Assembly: GCA_038503065.1 (NCBI GenBank) | Contig: JBCAMK010000015.1 | Coordinates: 1,674,001-1,738,000 of the forward strand | DNA length: 64,000 bases | Direction of reading: 5' to 3' | Source: Paragyromitra xinjiangensis | Lineage: Eukaryota; Ascomycota; Pezizomycetes; Pezizales; Discinaceae | Part shown: positions 1 through 13,900 of the stretch, piece after piece | Layout: each line of letters starts with the position of its first letter | How positions within the stretch are numbered: the first letter of the stretch is position 1 | Notes under the pieces: model-generated | The model's input: only the letters and a program-made list of their open reading frames with translations | Told to the model about the DNA's origin: nothing | Database searches by the model: none | Position numbers and translations under genes: made by a program

Positions 1-3000
1 ATGCCTCTAGGCGCTCTGCTCTGCGACAACAAAATAACCCCTCATACAACGATGTTTCCGCCGCGGCCAACCATTTGACCTTCAAACGAGGCGAGAAGAA
101 AAAAAGCAAGAAGAAAAAAAAAAACAGGCCAGAATTTCTGTCTTTCTTGTCGCACGCCTTTCGCATGATTCGGTGATGCCTCCTTGCCTATCTGTCTCTC
201 CCGAAACTCCGGCTTGTTGCGGGTGCGCACAGCCCAGCGCAGGTACAACCATGTAGTGTATGGATTTGTTGGGTAGGTGGCTGCTGACTCCCATAAGTTG
301 AGTCCTCCTTCCCTGACACCATAGTTCTTCAACAATAGAATGAAGAAAAAAAAAAGACTTGAGTTTATCCATCACCCACCAATCCGTAGCCGCCGCGTGC
401 GTGACAACAGTTAGGCAGCTGCGATGTCTAATATCTGAATTTGAGCATATGAAAATCCCTAGAAAACCCATGTGGTGGGTAAACCAGCGAACACTGCATG
501 AAGTTGTCGGTGCTGTACACTTTACCTGGCCCGACGAATTTGCCTGCATTCCCGAGCGGCACTCATTTGTTGATGTGCCGACACCGAAAGTCAAGCAATG
601 CTGGAGTGGCCTTCTACAGGCTTCTGTACAGGTTTTCCTTCTGTGGGCTTGTCTGTCGTGTAAATGACGTAGGGTCCGCGATTAATCGGGAAATTTGTTG
701 TCTTGAAAGTCAAATTTTCTTATTCCGCAGCTTTTCGGATCATCGTTCTTCCTGGTTTTTTTTTCTTTCCTTCCTTTTTTGCTTTTTCTCACGACAGCCA
801 AGCTTCAATCTTCTGCCGAGATGTCACGGACTATAGACAAAATAGTCGCAAAGTATGAAGGTCAGAAGATAGTTGTATCTGCGAGAAGTGTCTAAGCGAA
901 TTGAATAAATTAGATTGTCTCAAATCAATATGAGAAAGGGTTCAGACAGCATAGACTTCTCTCTGACCTAAACTTTGATACCGATAAATCAATTCTCCGA
1001 AATCCCAATGAAACCAAGTCCACCACAAAGCCCAACTCCCAGGGTCATTACCTGGGAACGCAGTTTCGATCTGACCGGGCAGCAGCATCATGACCCAGGT
1101 ACATCTGTGTGACATACAACCTAGTTTTTTTTTTCTCTCTCGAAAGAAAAAATTCCCGTCCCACCCCCGGATAATTTCCTGCTCGCTTTCTTTGTTGTTT
1201 TTCTGCTCCCCTGTCTTACATGCATGGATCGATCTACTGCGATCTCGATGCCACAATGCATATGTTTCTTCGTCGTGATGGGATCAGCTATGCATATTTC
1301 ATGTGTTTTGGACGTTGATGACAGGGTGGAATGCGGCAGGGCTGAACCACTGTGCTTACTTTTGTGTATTCTTGGCTGGGGCTTTGGTATTACGTTACTA
1401 TTGCGTTGCGGATATCTGGGTATGCAGAGGGATGGTGTCTCGTGATCAAGCTTAAGAATGGATTCAGTTCTGTGGGATTGAGTAGGAGGTGGAAGTTCTA
1501 GAAAATGCGGGGTTGGCCGGCATCAGTGTGGGGCCTCGGCAATGCTGGTTTGGTTTTGCATCGTGTTCAGAGGATGGTGCAGGTATAATAGGTAACCAAC
1601 GCCCCCGTCTTTCGTACCGTATAGTCCACTTAAAGACCCGAGCTAAATGTTAGCAATTGAATTCATCCGGTTTGGGTGTGGTGATAAATCCACCGTATTA
1701 AACATACTGTAAAGAGTCGCAACTTATAAAACTCTCCAGCCTCTCTAGCTCGTGGGTGTCTCGTTAAGAGTGTTGTGTTCGTCCGATAGGTAGTTACACT
1801 GCCGGATAAATTATCTCTTTTTCCCTGTCGAGTGATAACACATGAAGTATCAAATTTTCTTTACAGCTGATAAAGGGTTGTTTTTGGACAGCGAATATCA
1901 ACATCGAGATCCATCATAGATTTAATCACGAATAGCTATGGATCATTTCTGGTTTGGTCTGTTCGCCATTGCCGATAACATATCCGGATCCACCAGCAAC
2001 TACTATGTACTGTCCCCACCGTTGTCTTGGCGACCAATTTATGCAGCGAAAACACAGTTTAATAAACTGTTTGCATCTCTAGCGGCAAACAATATCGAGT
2101 TTTCTAGCGTAACCCCAAAACAGCATGAGGAAAAAATTCGCCACGAAAATAAGTTCCAGCACAGCTAAACAGCCACACAAAAGGACTAGAAGCCACTGTG
2201 CCACTCTCTTGACAACTAAAACAGCTTTATAGCATATCGCTTATTACCGGTTCTGTCTGCCGTGCTACGCCACTAGGAGACATCGGAGATCTGTCAAGCG
2301 TGCGGGTATCCGTGCCTCACTCGTGTCAGGTCAGAAACCTCGATTGAGTTTCGTGTACATAGCCGCTCCGTGGACCTTTAGTCGCATCCACAGCCACAAT
2401 TAACCCCACTTTCATGCTTAGGTGTATTGGAAACAACCACAACCCCACCTCATCCCATTATCGGTGAGTACAAAGCTGGGCTTTATCAACGACCGATTAC
2501 TCCCAATATCATGCTATTGCTCTGATCCTCACCAGCATCGCACTCGTACTGTTTTTCAGATCACCGCCTCACTTGAGTGTTGAACTAGGTAGCCAGCTAT
2601 GTAACACGTTATCCGGCCCGGGCCATAAAACTGCAGGCAGGTGGCCTGAGACTGTTCCCACTAATCGCGAAAGTCAGGGATGGTCGAAAATCATGATCAC
2701 CGTCGTCGGATGTATCCGCGAATAGAAACATGTTTACATTATCGTCATCACCTATTGGCTTGATGATCAAGCGAGTGATTCCGAGTGATTCCGATAAGCC
2801 CCGCTTAAAGACCCCCCCTCACTAACCGCTTTGTGCCGTTTTAAATATTACGTACGCGTGTGGGTATCTGCGGGGATATAATAAATGGTGTCTTGAAAGT
2901 TTGATAGTCGTGTCGCTTTAAAGGCTGTGGTTTAATGCTGGAGGGCGGTTTCTAATCTTTCATACCTGGTACTCTGTTTTTAGTGGGTGTGGTGTGCCTG

Positions 3001-3421
3001 ACGAATGGGAGTAGACCTCCGAGCGGCAAGCGGATTGGTGGAACTGGTGGTAGACTAAAGTTATGGATTGGGTCGGCTGTGCAGGATTAGATTTATGAGT
3101 GGTGGGTAGGGAAAGGTAAGGCCAAGGTAAAAAAGATCCTGGAGAAGGTTTCATGTACAGCAGTGATCTTTCGGAGGTTTACTTTAGTTTTATAGTATTT
3201 AAGGTTCACTCCCTTAGATCCCCTCCTTGATCTGGAGGTCGTATATTTCGATGTCATTTTGAGCCGCTGTTTGGTGTATAGACGGTGTGGCAACAGTTCC
3301 ATCTTTGGGAGTTTCCGAATGTAAAGTACTTTCCTATCTAGATTTATTTGCAAATGTATTTATAGTACTTCAGAGGACGTCCGTCGTCACGAGGCCAAAG
3401 AACAGAAAATCTACAGTATTT

Positions 3422-3587
3422 TACTCGACGGAAATTAAAGTATTCGGATGGCTTAGAAACCCCAACCCGCGTCTAGGCCTGACTCAGTCTCGTATGGAGG
3501 GCTAAATAAATGTCAGTGAGCTAGAGAATACGCCATGGGCGTGGGTTAGGGTTTTGGGCACCCGAATACTAAAATTTCCGTCGAGTA
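3422..3587. mobile_element. TA-flanked MITE-like inverted-repeat element
   Basis: Two arms of about 50 bp face each other. The left arm begins TACTCGACGGAAATT at 3422; the reverse complement of the right arm begins with the same 15 bases at 3587. After that the arms stay similar with a few mismatches. Both ends begin with TA, as expected for a Tc1/mariner or pogo/Fot1-type non-autonomous element whose TA is the target duplication. There is no coding capacity. The superfamily is inferred from the TA and arm structure only. Confidence 0.7.
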
Positions 3588-5321
3588 TATGTTCAGGGTG
3601 CGAACTCCAAACGGGACGCTTCTTTTCTAACATATGTTAGATCTTTTATTGGTTATAGAAAGTGGTAGTTGGTACTATCTGGGGGTTGAAAAAGGTAAGG
3701 AAGAGAGCTAGGCTGTTTAAGAGATCATATCCTTGAGATGGAGCTTAGTACTAGAGCAGTAGTGCACGTGGCTACATGTAGTATTTCGAATTAGCCTGGC
3801 TGGTATGTATTCATCATTTAGCTACTTTCCATGTTTTCAGCTTGAACCTGGTTCCGAAACGAACTCGATAGTTTAAGCCTCTGGTTCGACCTACCTTTGA
3901 TCAAACTATGACTGAGGCTCAAACGAGACCAATCCATTAGAGTTGATGATCATTTATCATGTATAGTAACCATCTACAGTCACCCATCTAGTCCCCAGAA
4001 ACTCTGATTGGCCCCAACTGGCGAGTGTTGATCTCGGAATACCGGTAAGAGCATACCCCCAATGGTTTGTCAAGGCTATGATTATATGATTCAGGGATTG
4101 GGCCGGAGGTCGCCGCGTACCGTGCTTGCGTACGTAGTTTCCATTGGTTGCATTTACTTCATGGCTAGGAGCTCCTTATGTCGTTCTCGGAGATGGCTGG
4201 GCTCCTGTGGTACTTGTGTGTGTATCGTTTGCGTTTGTGTGGCTGGGTTCTGTGACTGTATATTATATAGACTCTGGGATTTGTGGCCGGAGAGTAGATG
4301 GGTATATATGGATGTTTGGTGGGTGTTTTCGATTGAAAAATCGCTGTGTGGGTTCTCGCCCACTCCCACTTCGTAATGGCTTGGTACGTAACTCACACTC
4401 ATGTCTTCTGTAGGGTCTCCGGGACATCACCACTATTGTCCCCCTAGGATTATCTAAGGGTTAGGGATCAAATCAATCTTAGTACCCCAGACGTAAAGAA
4501 TATGTGGTTATACATTTCTTGTATCGGGAGCAGTGTTATAACATCTAATCCAGTGAAATCATCGAATGACTCGTAGTTTGGGCTTTGGTTGTTGCTCTGA
4601 GTGCATGTGCGTGCGCGTTTTTAGAAACGAGGCTATCTTACTTGGTAGAATGATAAGATGGTTTGTCGAGGTTCAAGGTTTAAAAAATAAGCTCAACATA
4701 GGTTTAGGCTGGTGTTCGAATTTGAGGCTTTGTTGGGGAAGATCACTGGGTGTTTTTCTAACTTGCTATGTATCCGCAATAGGGTGATTGGTGTGGTTAT
4801 TGGGTAGTATCGTGCCCAGCCCATACTGCGCACCGTAGGGAGCCTAGTTATTGGGGAAAGAGCCGCCGGCATCGAGATATATCGATAGGTGGGATTTGAG
4901 CAATAATCACTAATTGGTCGGGATTTAGAATCGATATTTCGTGGAAGAGTTTTCGTTAGTTACTGTGATGAGAGATTTTTCTAGGGGTGCATTATTAGCC
5001 GGTAAGGTAGGAAGATAACATGAAGTTAAAGTTTGCTGGTTAATTTGGGGAATGTCTCGATTACAACTCCCACTCGTCAGAAATAAAGTTAAGCATGCCC
5101 TGACTAGAAGTGAGTGTGACATTAGGGGAGAGTGATCGTTTTCGACAGTGAACTAGGCGTTGGGTGCCGGAAGCTCCGCGTCTGTCGGTTTAATTAACGT
5201 ATTCATAGGCTATAGGGGGCGGCTGTGTTATTGAAGAATATTCGTAATATCGAACAGTTTATTCAACTGTGGAAGTGGAGGAAGATACGTCTGACTCGAC
5301 AAGTATAACATGCACTACGTG

Positions 5322-5519
5322 TACAGTACAATCGCCCCATAGGAATGTGGAATTGAAGTAATTTAATACCCTTAGAGAAAAATATTCTAGTTATATGCCT
5401 AAAAGGTCCATTATATCCAAAATAGTCCCTGTCGAGACCGAAATATACCCTTATAAGACGAGTATACGTATCGATATACCTTCATAACCCGAATCTTTAT
5501 ATAGTGCGATTGTACTGTA
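5322..5519. mobile_element. TA-flanked MITE-like element
   Basis: Terminal inverted repeats TACAGTACAATCGC are seen at 5322 (forward) and 5519 (reverse complement), bounding 198 bp of AT-rich non-coding DNA. The ends start with TA, consistent with a Tc1/mariner-type MITE. The inverted repeat is only about 14-20 bp, so this call is weaker than for 3422-3587. Confidence 0.5.
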
Positions 5520-5782
5520 TGGTAAAAAAGTATTGTAAAAGGTAGACATGATAAAGATAAAGAAACGGTGTAAACTGGCTCTATAGTATCATTTGATGTG
5601 ATGTGAGCTATTCTTAACTTTACTAAGTCCTAGCTTCACACGGTAAAATTGTGTATTGAGCAACATTGGAAAACCAGGTATGTGCTTTATTATCTTGTAG
5701 TTTCCAAGTGATACTTCCCACGCGAGATAGCTGTGCAATATGGCTGTAGCCTAAGTTCCTGTATAGAATACCAGTGCAGCTT

Positions 5783-5908
5783 TATCCCTTAGTCTGGTAA
5801 AAAATGCTGACCCCCCTCAACACAGTGTTAACTGAAACTTTATTAATAAGAATCACAAGATAGGTTTCCCTAGCAGGGGGGGGGTCAGCTTTACTAGACT
5901 AAGGGATA
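5783..5908. mobile_element. TA-flanked MITE-like foldback element
   Basis: The left arm TATCCCTTAGTCT plus a C-run and the right arm AGACTAAGGGATA plus a G-run form an inverted repeat of about 32 bp around a roughly 60-bp core. The core contains a smaller palindrome, CAGTGTTAACTG. Total length is 126 bp with TA at both edges. It is non-coding and probably a Tc1/mariner-type MITE. Confidence 0.6.
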
Positions 5909-8900
5909 GTTGGATTTTGACTGTGTAGTCGACACAAATAGAGAGCTATTCACACTATGCATTCGGGTTTCTTATAAACACCCTATGCACCCACCATATT
6001 TACCATAGTCATAAGCATATAATTTATGGATAGACTATGTTTATTAACGGTGTAGCAGATAAGGTCTTGGCTTACGGGAGCCGTTTTCAGGAGTGCGAAA
6101 GCCGTTTTCGGAAGCTTAGGGTCTAGGTGTCCTGGTATATTTATAGCGTTTCCCTTGGGTAGTGATTCCACAACTTCAGCGCATATATATTGTGTTCTAT
6201 ACAACTTTATTGCGCACGATACCCCACAGAGTTACGCAGCGCCGCTGACAAAAATGAGCTATATATATCAAGCACAGCCTAGTGTATACAGGAACATCGT
6301 GTTCCGAACGCAATCACTTATGTGTCGCAGTTGTTACTCGGCGAATACATTCTCCACTCTGTTCTAAAAAGGATATCTTCTAGAGAGCTTGAGCTGAATA
6401 CAATCAAAGCTGAGCTGTAGTGGGGTCGGAAGCGGTTAGCCATTTATTTCACTAAGAATACCAAAATCTCTTATAATACCCCATACTGATCATTCCCTGC
6501 AGTAAAACTTATCACGACTCCAGTTGGCTGATAAAAGACTGGGTGGCTGCTCCTTTCGTCCAAGGTGTAGAGGGCCCTTTCTTCGATGGAAATTCAGCCA
6601 CTCCCGGGTGTGGGTTAAAGTGAAGTTATTGGTCAAATTCTACTTTTGTCAGTGACCTAGATAGGATTCTCCCGAGCGAACTCCCTTCCCGGGAGGGAAG
6701 CCTGCAGCTGTAATGTGACTCTAGATGACAAGGCACAGAATATTTCACTCATCCCACTGACATTATAATTAACGTCAAATATTCGGGGATCCACTAGCCT
6801 GTGATACCCAGCTAACTAGAAGGGCAGGTTAGATCTCAGAAATGTTTATTAATATTAATACATATGGCTAAAATAACGTTTTCAAGTTACCGCTGTATGA
6901 ACTCATGATCAACACCGCTGCTACTTGGAGATTAGTACTCACTCCAGATTTTGTCAAGGCTTATCATAGCTATTTCTGCATCTTCTTCCCACCTCAATTC
7001 TGTCGAGCGAGCAACCTTGCGGCTAGTTAAATATAGTATCTTCGGTGTAGGTGGCTAGAGTCACATTGGAATCAAAGTAAATGGGACCTTAGTTCGGATG
7101 AAGGCTAGAAACCACCTATCCTTCAGTTTCCATTTCCCTAGAGGCTACAATATCAATTCGGGATATTGAAGTTCTTTCTCTGACAGTATTATTTATTTGT
7201 GGTCCGCTCCGCCTCCTCTTAACGCTCACCTCAGCTCATTAATCTTGCTGTCTAAGTACAAGATCTATTTTTAGCTGGAAAGGACTAGTGCTATTAATAT
7301 TAGCAGCAATGTTAATAAGAACTGGCCTGAGGTTTTGTTGGCCGGCATCAGGCTATTAGATACTAAACTCTCAGTAACGATATTTCTAGGGGACTAAAAA
7401 AAAGAGTATTTTTTCATCAGAGGCGATGTTTGAGGACTATTGGAGACCAATGACCGAACCTCGAGGCGTGGCCTTCGATGCGCATAACTGACTACTCTTC
7501 TCACCCTTATGACCTGTAAGACGATAAGTGCGTGAAGGGTGGAGGTGGAACGGCTAAGATGTCATGGGAACGCTTTTGCGCCTTATCTACTGTGCTTGAA
7601 CGTTCTAGCTGTTCTGACTTGACTTGTATCATAAATTTTTTGTCTAGGGTGCTTTGTTGGTTATGCATGCACTGGGCAGCGGTTCTTGGATCTTTCAATT
7701 TGCACTTCACGAGGCTCCTCAGGTTTGCACTTATGTAGTTTTATCAGCCGCGAAAACTTTCAGCCCATCTCGGGTTACTTATTGCTATCATCACATCTGC
7801 GTGAACTTCCTGATTCAAACTTCTACAGTTTTAATCGCATCATGAGTCAAGTCGATCGAGAGGCAAGAGTGGTCAGGTTTGTCTTCGAAGGATCCCATAG
7901 GCGAGTTTAGGGCACAGCACTGGTGTTTTCAGCTCCACCTTTTTCTTTTCCTACACTCGGCTAGGCAAGCCACTGCCATGTCAGAGCAAGTAGAGTACGC
8001 ATTGTAGTTGGTGGCCATAGCTGGTATTGGCAGATATTTAATGCCTTATAGAAAGTATGAAAGTGTGAACGACGCAACTATTGGATATGCATTCATGCTT
8101 CTATTATCATTGAATCCATGTGGGGCTCCGATGTTATTTACGGTCCTTATAGTGTCGAAAGGTATGGAGGCATATGCGCATGTGAGAATGGAATCGCGTT
8201 TCAGGACGCTGTAGTTTTTAACTTTCAAGCGATGGATCCTGTAGCTAGCTTGCTGACCTTAAGCTTAAGCGACCTTCTCCCAGCAACTCTATTGTGGGCA
8301 ACTTCTGGTAAGCGATGGATGAGTATTCACTTTTCATACGCTACTTCGATCTGGTATAGAGCCCGGAATAAAAACCCGTCGCGATTGCACCTGGTAGCGA
8401 TCATGACTTGAGAAAAAGCTGGTATCCGAGCCTTGGCCGCTGAGTTGTACTTTAATGTGGTCTTGGGAGTTGTAGGATGCAGCAGATATGAGGTTGCATC
8501 CTGGTTACGCCAGGGGCTATTGATAGAATCGACGTCAGACGGCCCAGCAAATGAACGGTCAGTGGCGCTAGCCACGTTCGGAGAAATGGTGACAGCTGAT
8601 TGTTTCAGGTTCGCGACGATCGTGGGGAATGAGCAGACAGAAGGCTGGGATGAACAAGGCCAAGAGATTGCGTCCTGCTCTTCAAACATTAGTTTCGGGC
8701 AATTCTCGGGAAGAGTATGGGAATCTCGGGCTGGAGATTGCAGAAGTTACTAAAATTGCCATAGGTATATATTGTACGCTGTAGACAAGGGGCAATAGAA
8801 AGAACCATAATATTAGAAGGTGGTGGTTTAAAGGGGTTAAACGCTTCCGATGGGAGGTGTGGAAGCCAATAACCGTCCGGGTGTCTCAGCAAGGCAGCAA

Positions 8901-8969
8901 CCCTGCACGCTGCAGCCAAGCACATTTGATCCGCTGTGCCTGCCGCTCCTCCTAGGGGCTGCTTTCTTT

Positions 8970-9279
8970 TCGAGTTCCATCGACCGGTTTTTTTAATCTT
9001 CAGAACATCCCCATTCATCTCTCTTGTTTCTTGCGCCTCTCGATCACTTGCTTTTCCTCCCACTCTCTTTCCTCTCCCCTCTTCCTCCCTCCTTCCTCTC
9101 TCGTTTCTCATCGTGTCTTTTCTCTATCATCATCAATCTATCTTCTTCTCTAATCAAGCTCTATCACTCTTTCAGAGCTCCTAAAGTCTCTCTCGTTTCT
9201 TCCTACCACTTTAACCCCACTCGCTACTCGTTTATCTACAGAGCATAGTATTCTATCGGTTTCGTCTTCATATCCCCTT
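8970..9279 (+). promoter_or_regulatory. Pyrimidine-rich leader upstream of the GH72 gene
   Basis: The strand reading toward the start codon is strongly C/T-rich from about 8990 to 9240, with TCTC and TTCC tracts. This is typical of promoters or 5' UTRs of well-expressed fungal genes. I see no clear TATA box. The transcription start is not determinable from sequence alone. Confidence 0.45.
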
Positions 9280-10984
9280 ATGCGTAGCTTTAGTACTGTT
9301 ACCGCTGCTGCGGTAGCCTTCTCGACCTTGGCATCAGCCGCAATCACCACGCCCGTCACCACCAAGGGAAACGCTTTCTTTGTTGGAAATGACCGTGTAT
9401 GTTTTCATTTCACGTGTTTGGTTTCTCTGGGTTATCTATTTACTAATCAATTGGGGGGATTACAGTTTTACATCCGTGGTGTTGACTACCAGCCTGGTGG
9501 CTCGTCAAACCTGGGTGATCCGCTAGCCAACGTCACTTCATGCTCTCGTGATATTCCCATTATGAAGGAATTGGGACTGAATACCATCCGTGTTTGTATG
9601 TTGCCTCTATTTTCGACCCATTGCGTTGGGGTTGGACTAATTTAGGCATAGATACCGTCGACAACTCGCAAGATCACTCAAAATGTATGCAGTTGCTTTC
9701 TGACGCTGGCATTTACCTCATCCTTGTGAGTGATTTCTGGGATATAATAAACAGGCCACACTCTGGCCCAAACATCATGCCAAGTATTCTAACATCCTGG
9801 GGTAGGATGTCAACACACCAAAATTCTCCATCAACAGGGAGTTCCCAATGGCATCGTACAACGATGTGTATCTGCAGCATGTATTCTCGACTATTGATGT
9901 CTTTGCCCAATATACCAACACTTTGGGCTTCTTCGCTGCCAATGAGGTCACCAATGCTGTCAATAACACACGTGCTGCGACCGTTGTGAAGGCTGTCATT
10001 AGAGATACGAAGGAATATATTTCGAAGCAGGTCAAGAGACCTATCCCTATTGGGTACAGCGCGGCGGACGTGGCAGAGAACAGGATGCAAATGGCTCAGT
10101 ATTTGAATTGTGGCGATGCTGATACACGAGGTGACTTTTATGCGGTAGGTTGCCTGGGAAATCGTATCGAGTATGAGTATGGAACTAATGCGATGAAATA
10201 GATTAATGATTATTCTTGGTGTGGCAGTGCGTCGTCTTTTGAGATTTCCGGCTGGGATCAAAAGGTATGGTCTACTACCCTCATTACCGTCTTCGGTTGT
10301 TAACATTCAGTACAGGTTAAAAACTATACCAACTATGCTGTTCCCATTTTCTTGTCTGAGTTTGGCTGCAACGCTCCTAGCCCCCGTGTATTCGACGAAA
10401 TCACATCGTTATATAGCAGCGATATGACCGGCGTCTTCTCCGGTGGTCTCGTTTACGAATTTACTCAGGAACCCAACAATTTTGGCCTTGTCCAAGTCTC
10501 AGCCAACGGTACATACGATGAGAAATTGGTGGACTATGACAATCTGAAGAAGAAATATGAGGCTACTGAAAACCCTACCGGTGATGGTGGTTACCAGCAG
10601 AATTTGCCAGCTTCCACGTGCCCGGCCGAAACCGATGTGTGGCAGGCTAGTAACACACTTCCTGATCTGCCTTCTGCTGCTAGCCAGTATATGGTTCGTT
10701 TTGCTTCTCCCATTGATCCCATTTCTATTTTTGTACCTCACTGACATAATGGATAGGTATCTGGCGCAGGGAAGCCCAAGGGAACAAATGGCGCTTCGAA
10801 CCAGTACATCCCAGCTGACGGTAAGGATCTTCCATTTTCCGCAGCGTCTTCATCTTCCAGCAGTGCATCGGCAACTGGATCTGCGGGCGCGGCTATTGGG
10901 GGTAGGGAGATGGTGGCGGGAAGTTGGTGGATGGGTGTTATTGTCCCATTGGCGGCGCTCGCGGGTGCTATGCTCGTATTCTAA
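9280..10984 (+). CDS. GPI-anchored 1,3-beta-glucanosyltransferase (GH72, GEL/GAS family)
   Basis: The enzyme cuts beta-1,3-glucan and transfers the new end to another chain, elongating cell-wall glucan at the outer plasma membrane. Seven exons are predicted: 9280-9396, 9466-9595, 9652-9725, 9806-10144, 10202-10264, 10316-10693 and 10757-10984. They give a 442-residue protein in phase throughout. The N-terminus has a signal peptide (hydrophobic Ala-rich stretch ending LASA). The GH72 core begins FYIRGVDYQPGG. The acid/base Glu lies in FFAANEV (about residue 154) and the nucleophile Glu in FLSEFGCN (about residue 256). A Ser-rich stretch and a C-terminal hydrophobic tail (WWMGVIVPLAALAG) fit a GPI signal. 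No Cys-rich X8/CBM43 module is present, so this is the short GH72 subclass. The sixth intron uses the donor GTTCGT. Confidence 0.95.
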
Positions 10985-10989
10985 ATGGA

Positions 10990-13900
10990 TGAGATGTTTA
11001 TGGATTTGCACTTAAAAATGGCTGTGCCCGGTTATAAATGCAGTTAAACGGCATTAACGGGATACGAGATGGGATGCACACGGACTGGGATTGGTTTATT
11101 ATTGTCTTTCTTTTTTTGCCTGAGGGTCAGGCCTGAGTGATGAGGTAGTCGGTATATAGACTTGGCTAGCACAGGCGTTTTCCTAATTCAATAATTTTAT
11201 TACTGTTCAATATCTGCAGTTCAGCTTTGTGCTGTAGGTCGATATCCGTTAGGCTGTGTGACTTGTTGGGTATAATAACTGGAGCATGTTAGAGTTGTGT
11301 AAACAAGTTATAAGCCTGTGGAGATGTCATGTGAGGCTCAGGGTTAGGTTTGGGTGTTGCTTCATATGTTTGGGGTCGTTTGTTTGTTTGTTTCATTGAG
11401 CTTATTACCAGATTATGATGCTTTTAAAACATAAATAGGAGATGCACAGTAGAGTAAATGTTTGGGTAAATATTAAAAACACAAACAAAACAAGAAAACA
11501 AACATCTCTCTTCCCTCTTATGACCTCATGTTCTATTTTCACCGCTACGCGTCATCATCCCATGCCACTCTATTACACTCCAAGTAAAGTTTCTCCCTTT
11601 TTCTTATACTGCCGCAAATCCTCCCTCGTATCTTAACAGTAGTAATGCGGCTATTTATGCATGGAGTGTTTGAGTTCTTGAGATTTAGAAGTCGCTAAGG
11701 CCAACTAAATTCCTAGCCTGATAGTGTTCAGTGCGATCGAGATAGTCTGGTTTTTAGTGAGCACCTGAGTATTTCGCTGGCGCTCTAGCCCTGGGCGAAT
11801 AATGGGTGGCTGAACGTTACTATGCTGATAATTGAGATGGCAGGTTCTTGGGCGGTGGCTGGGATTGGGGTAGTGGGATTAAAGTCGTCGTGGATGAGGC
11901 TGGGCAAGTAGTTTGGTGTCCATGATCGACTCTTGAGATAGGAACGATCCGAGTGGGGGCTGATGACGTATAATCCCTACCGCCGTAGTCCTATCAAGCT
12001 TTTGCTGATAGTCTGGATTAGGCAGTTCTAGAGTAGCTTTCGGGGGGCTGGAACCAAAAACGGCTGCTAGGTATCGGGAATGGTTGTCTTAGCTAGTTGC
12101 TTTCTTGTTCGGTGAGGTAATTTCACTTGGGCTATCCTAACTTGGTTCGGGCCGTTTGTTGTTGCCGAGGCTTTACCGTTGGGATGAAAGGGTCAATTGA
12201 TACTTAGGGCGCCGTTTTGGGGTTGTTAGCGTGACAGGGGATTGGTTGGTGTTATGTACTGCGTTAGCGGATTTATATGGTGTCTTAGGTGATGGCTGGT
12301 AGTTCTATACGGTATAAGGCAATCCGCCGTGCCACGTTGGGGGGTTACAGGGCATCTAGTATGTTGAGTACCATAGGACTGTGAAGGAGATCACTTTTCC
12401 TCCTTTGAGAAGTTGTACGAAGGGTGCACAAAAGTGATTCACATTTCTACTAAGCAACGCCCAAATACCACCCGAACACCTCTATTTTGTCACAAAAAAC
12501 ATCTGAAATGAACATAGATTTTGATGCTCAATACAACCTACTAGGATAGGGTGTGAAGTACTTAGCCCCACCCCGTAAAAAAACATACATCATCGGTGAA
12601 AAATGATGTAGGAGCACCAACTACTAACTACCATGCACTAGTACAACCAGCAAAAATGAGCTTTCTTCAATTTTTCAAATTAGAATTGGAATCTACACAC
12701 CCCAATTAATTGTGTGGTTGTTGTGAATCAGTATTTTGCTGAAAATGTGCATCACTTTTGTGTACCCTTCGTACATCCGCTTGCCCTACTTTAGAATCCC
12801 AGAATAACTTCCTTAAAGAGGAAGATTATTTACTTAGTTATACCTGTAGTTGGGAGGTGCTTACTCGAGGGCACGCTGACAGATTGTCAGCCAAATATCC
12901 CCTTGATAGAGAGATAGATAGATATACGCAATACCTCCTTGATATTTTTACCTAACGAAGCCGATGTCTCGATTTCTAGGTCAGATGAAGTTGATCTTTG
13001 GGTTAGAGCCAACTACTCATGGAGTATGGTGCTCATGGGCCTTGGAAAATCTCTGAATGTAGTATTTGTGAATAGATCTACCCTCGGTGTACAATTGCCC
13101 CGAAGCACTGCGCACGAGCTATGACGCATTAGTTGACTATTAGCTTCTTATACGTGTCATGGATATGGGTGTGTTGGTATTACTGTGAGGAGTAGGGACA
13201 AGAACGAAGGGAAGGGCGAGTTTCCTTTGAACATGATATTTTAGTTGATTGGGGAGCTCACTATACTCCCTAGTAGCGCATTTCTAGTTCAAAGTGGCTC
13301 CTGAGTACTGGATACCCTGATTAATCGAAGCCTATGAAGAGGTTGATACAGTGTGCATTGTAAGAGCTATGATAATATGAATGATTAAGACCCAACAGAA
13401 GAGTGATCACATACGGGGGATATCAGGAAGGGTATCATATCTTCAGCATACTTTTTCTTATACAACCAAAGTTATCATAGCGATGAGCCGATATCCAACC
13501 ATCCTGCATGGATATTCACACGACACGGGGGCATCCTCCTCGCTATCTTCTCCAGTATGAGCTCATATCCAAATAAACTTACGGCTAAGCCATGCTAAAG
13601 TCTACAAGAGCACAAATTCCCAGTCTCTACTAAATGTACTACCCCACGCCCATGGCAGCCCCTCCACACCAGGACTAGGGTTCGATAACCCGCACTACCC
13701 TAGCTGTCTACACCTCGGTATGTATTCCGTGAATGTGGGGTTATGTGGGGGTCATACTATGAACGCTATTTCGCTCCCCCAGTGTGGCTAAATACTCTAA
13801 TCTAGTCTCCCCCACGACCGTTGGTAGGGCACTAGGATACCCCGCAGTTGCACTATAAACGTATCTTTGTCGGGAGCTTGCATGGTAGTGTTTTGAGGTT

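Larger units (their letters stand above)
1..8960. other. Gene-poor stretch, no supported gene
   Basis: I find no convincing coding region here. Open frames are short, overlap on both strands, and show no recognisable domains or spliceable continuations. The first 1.2 kb has several A and T homopolymer runs. Three small TA-flanked inverted-repeat elements are annotated separately (3422-3587, 5322-5519, 5783-5908). CpG dinucleotides remain common, so this is not obviously RIP-mutated DNA. Poorly conserved or non-coding genes cannot be excluded. Confidence 0.6.

Noticed and set aside
1..8960. RIP-mutated dead transposon region
   Set aside because: CpG and non-TpA dinucleotides remain frequent, and no recognisable transposase remains are seen.
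13660..13705. B-box-like GGTTCGATAACCC resembling a tRNA T arm
   Set aside because: The T stem does not pair properly, and no D arm or anticodon arm is found upstream.
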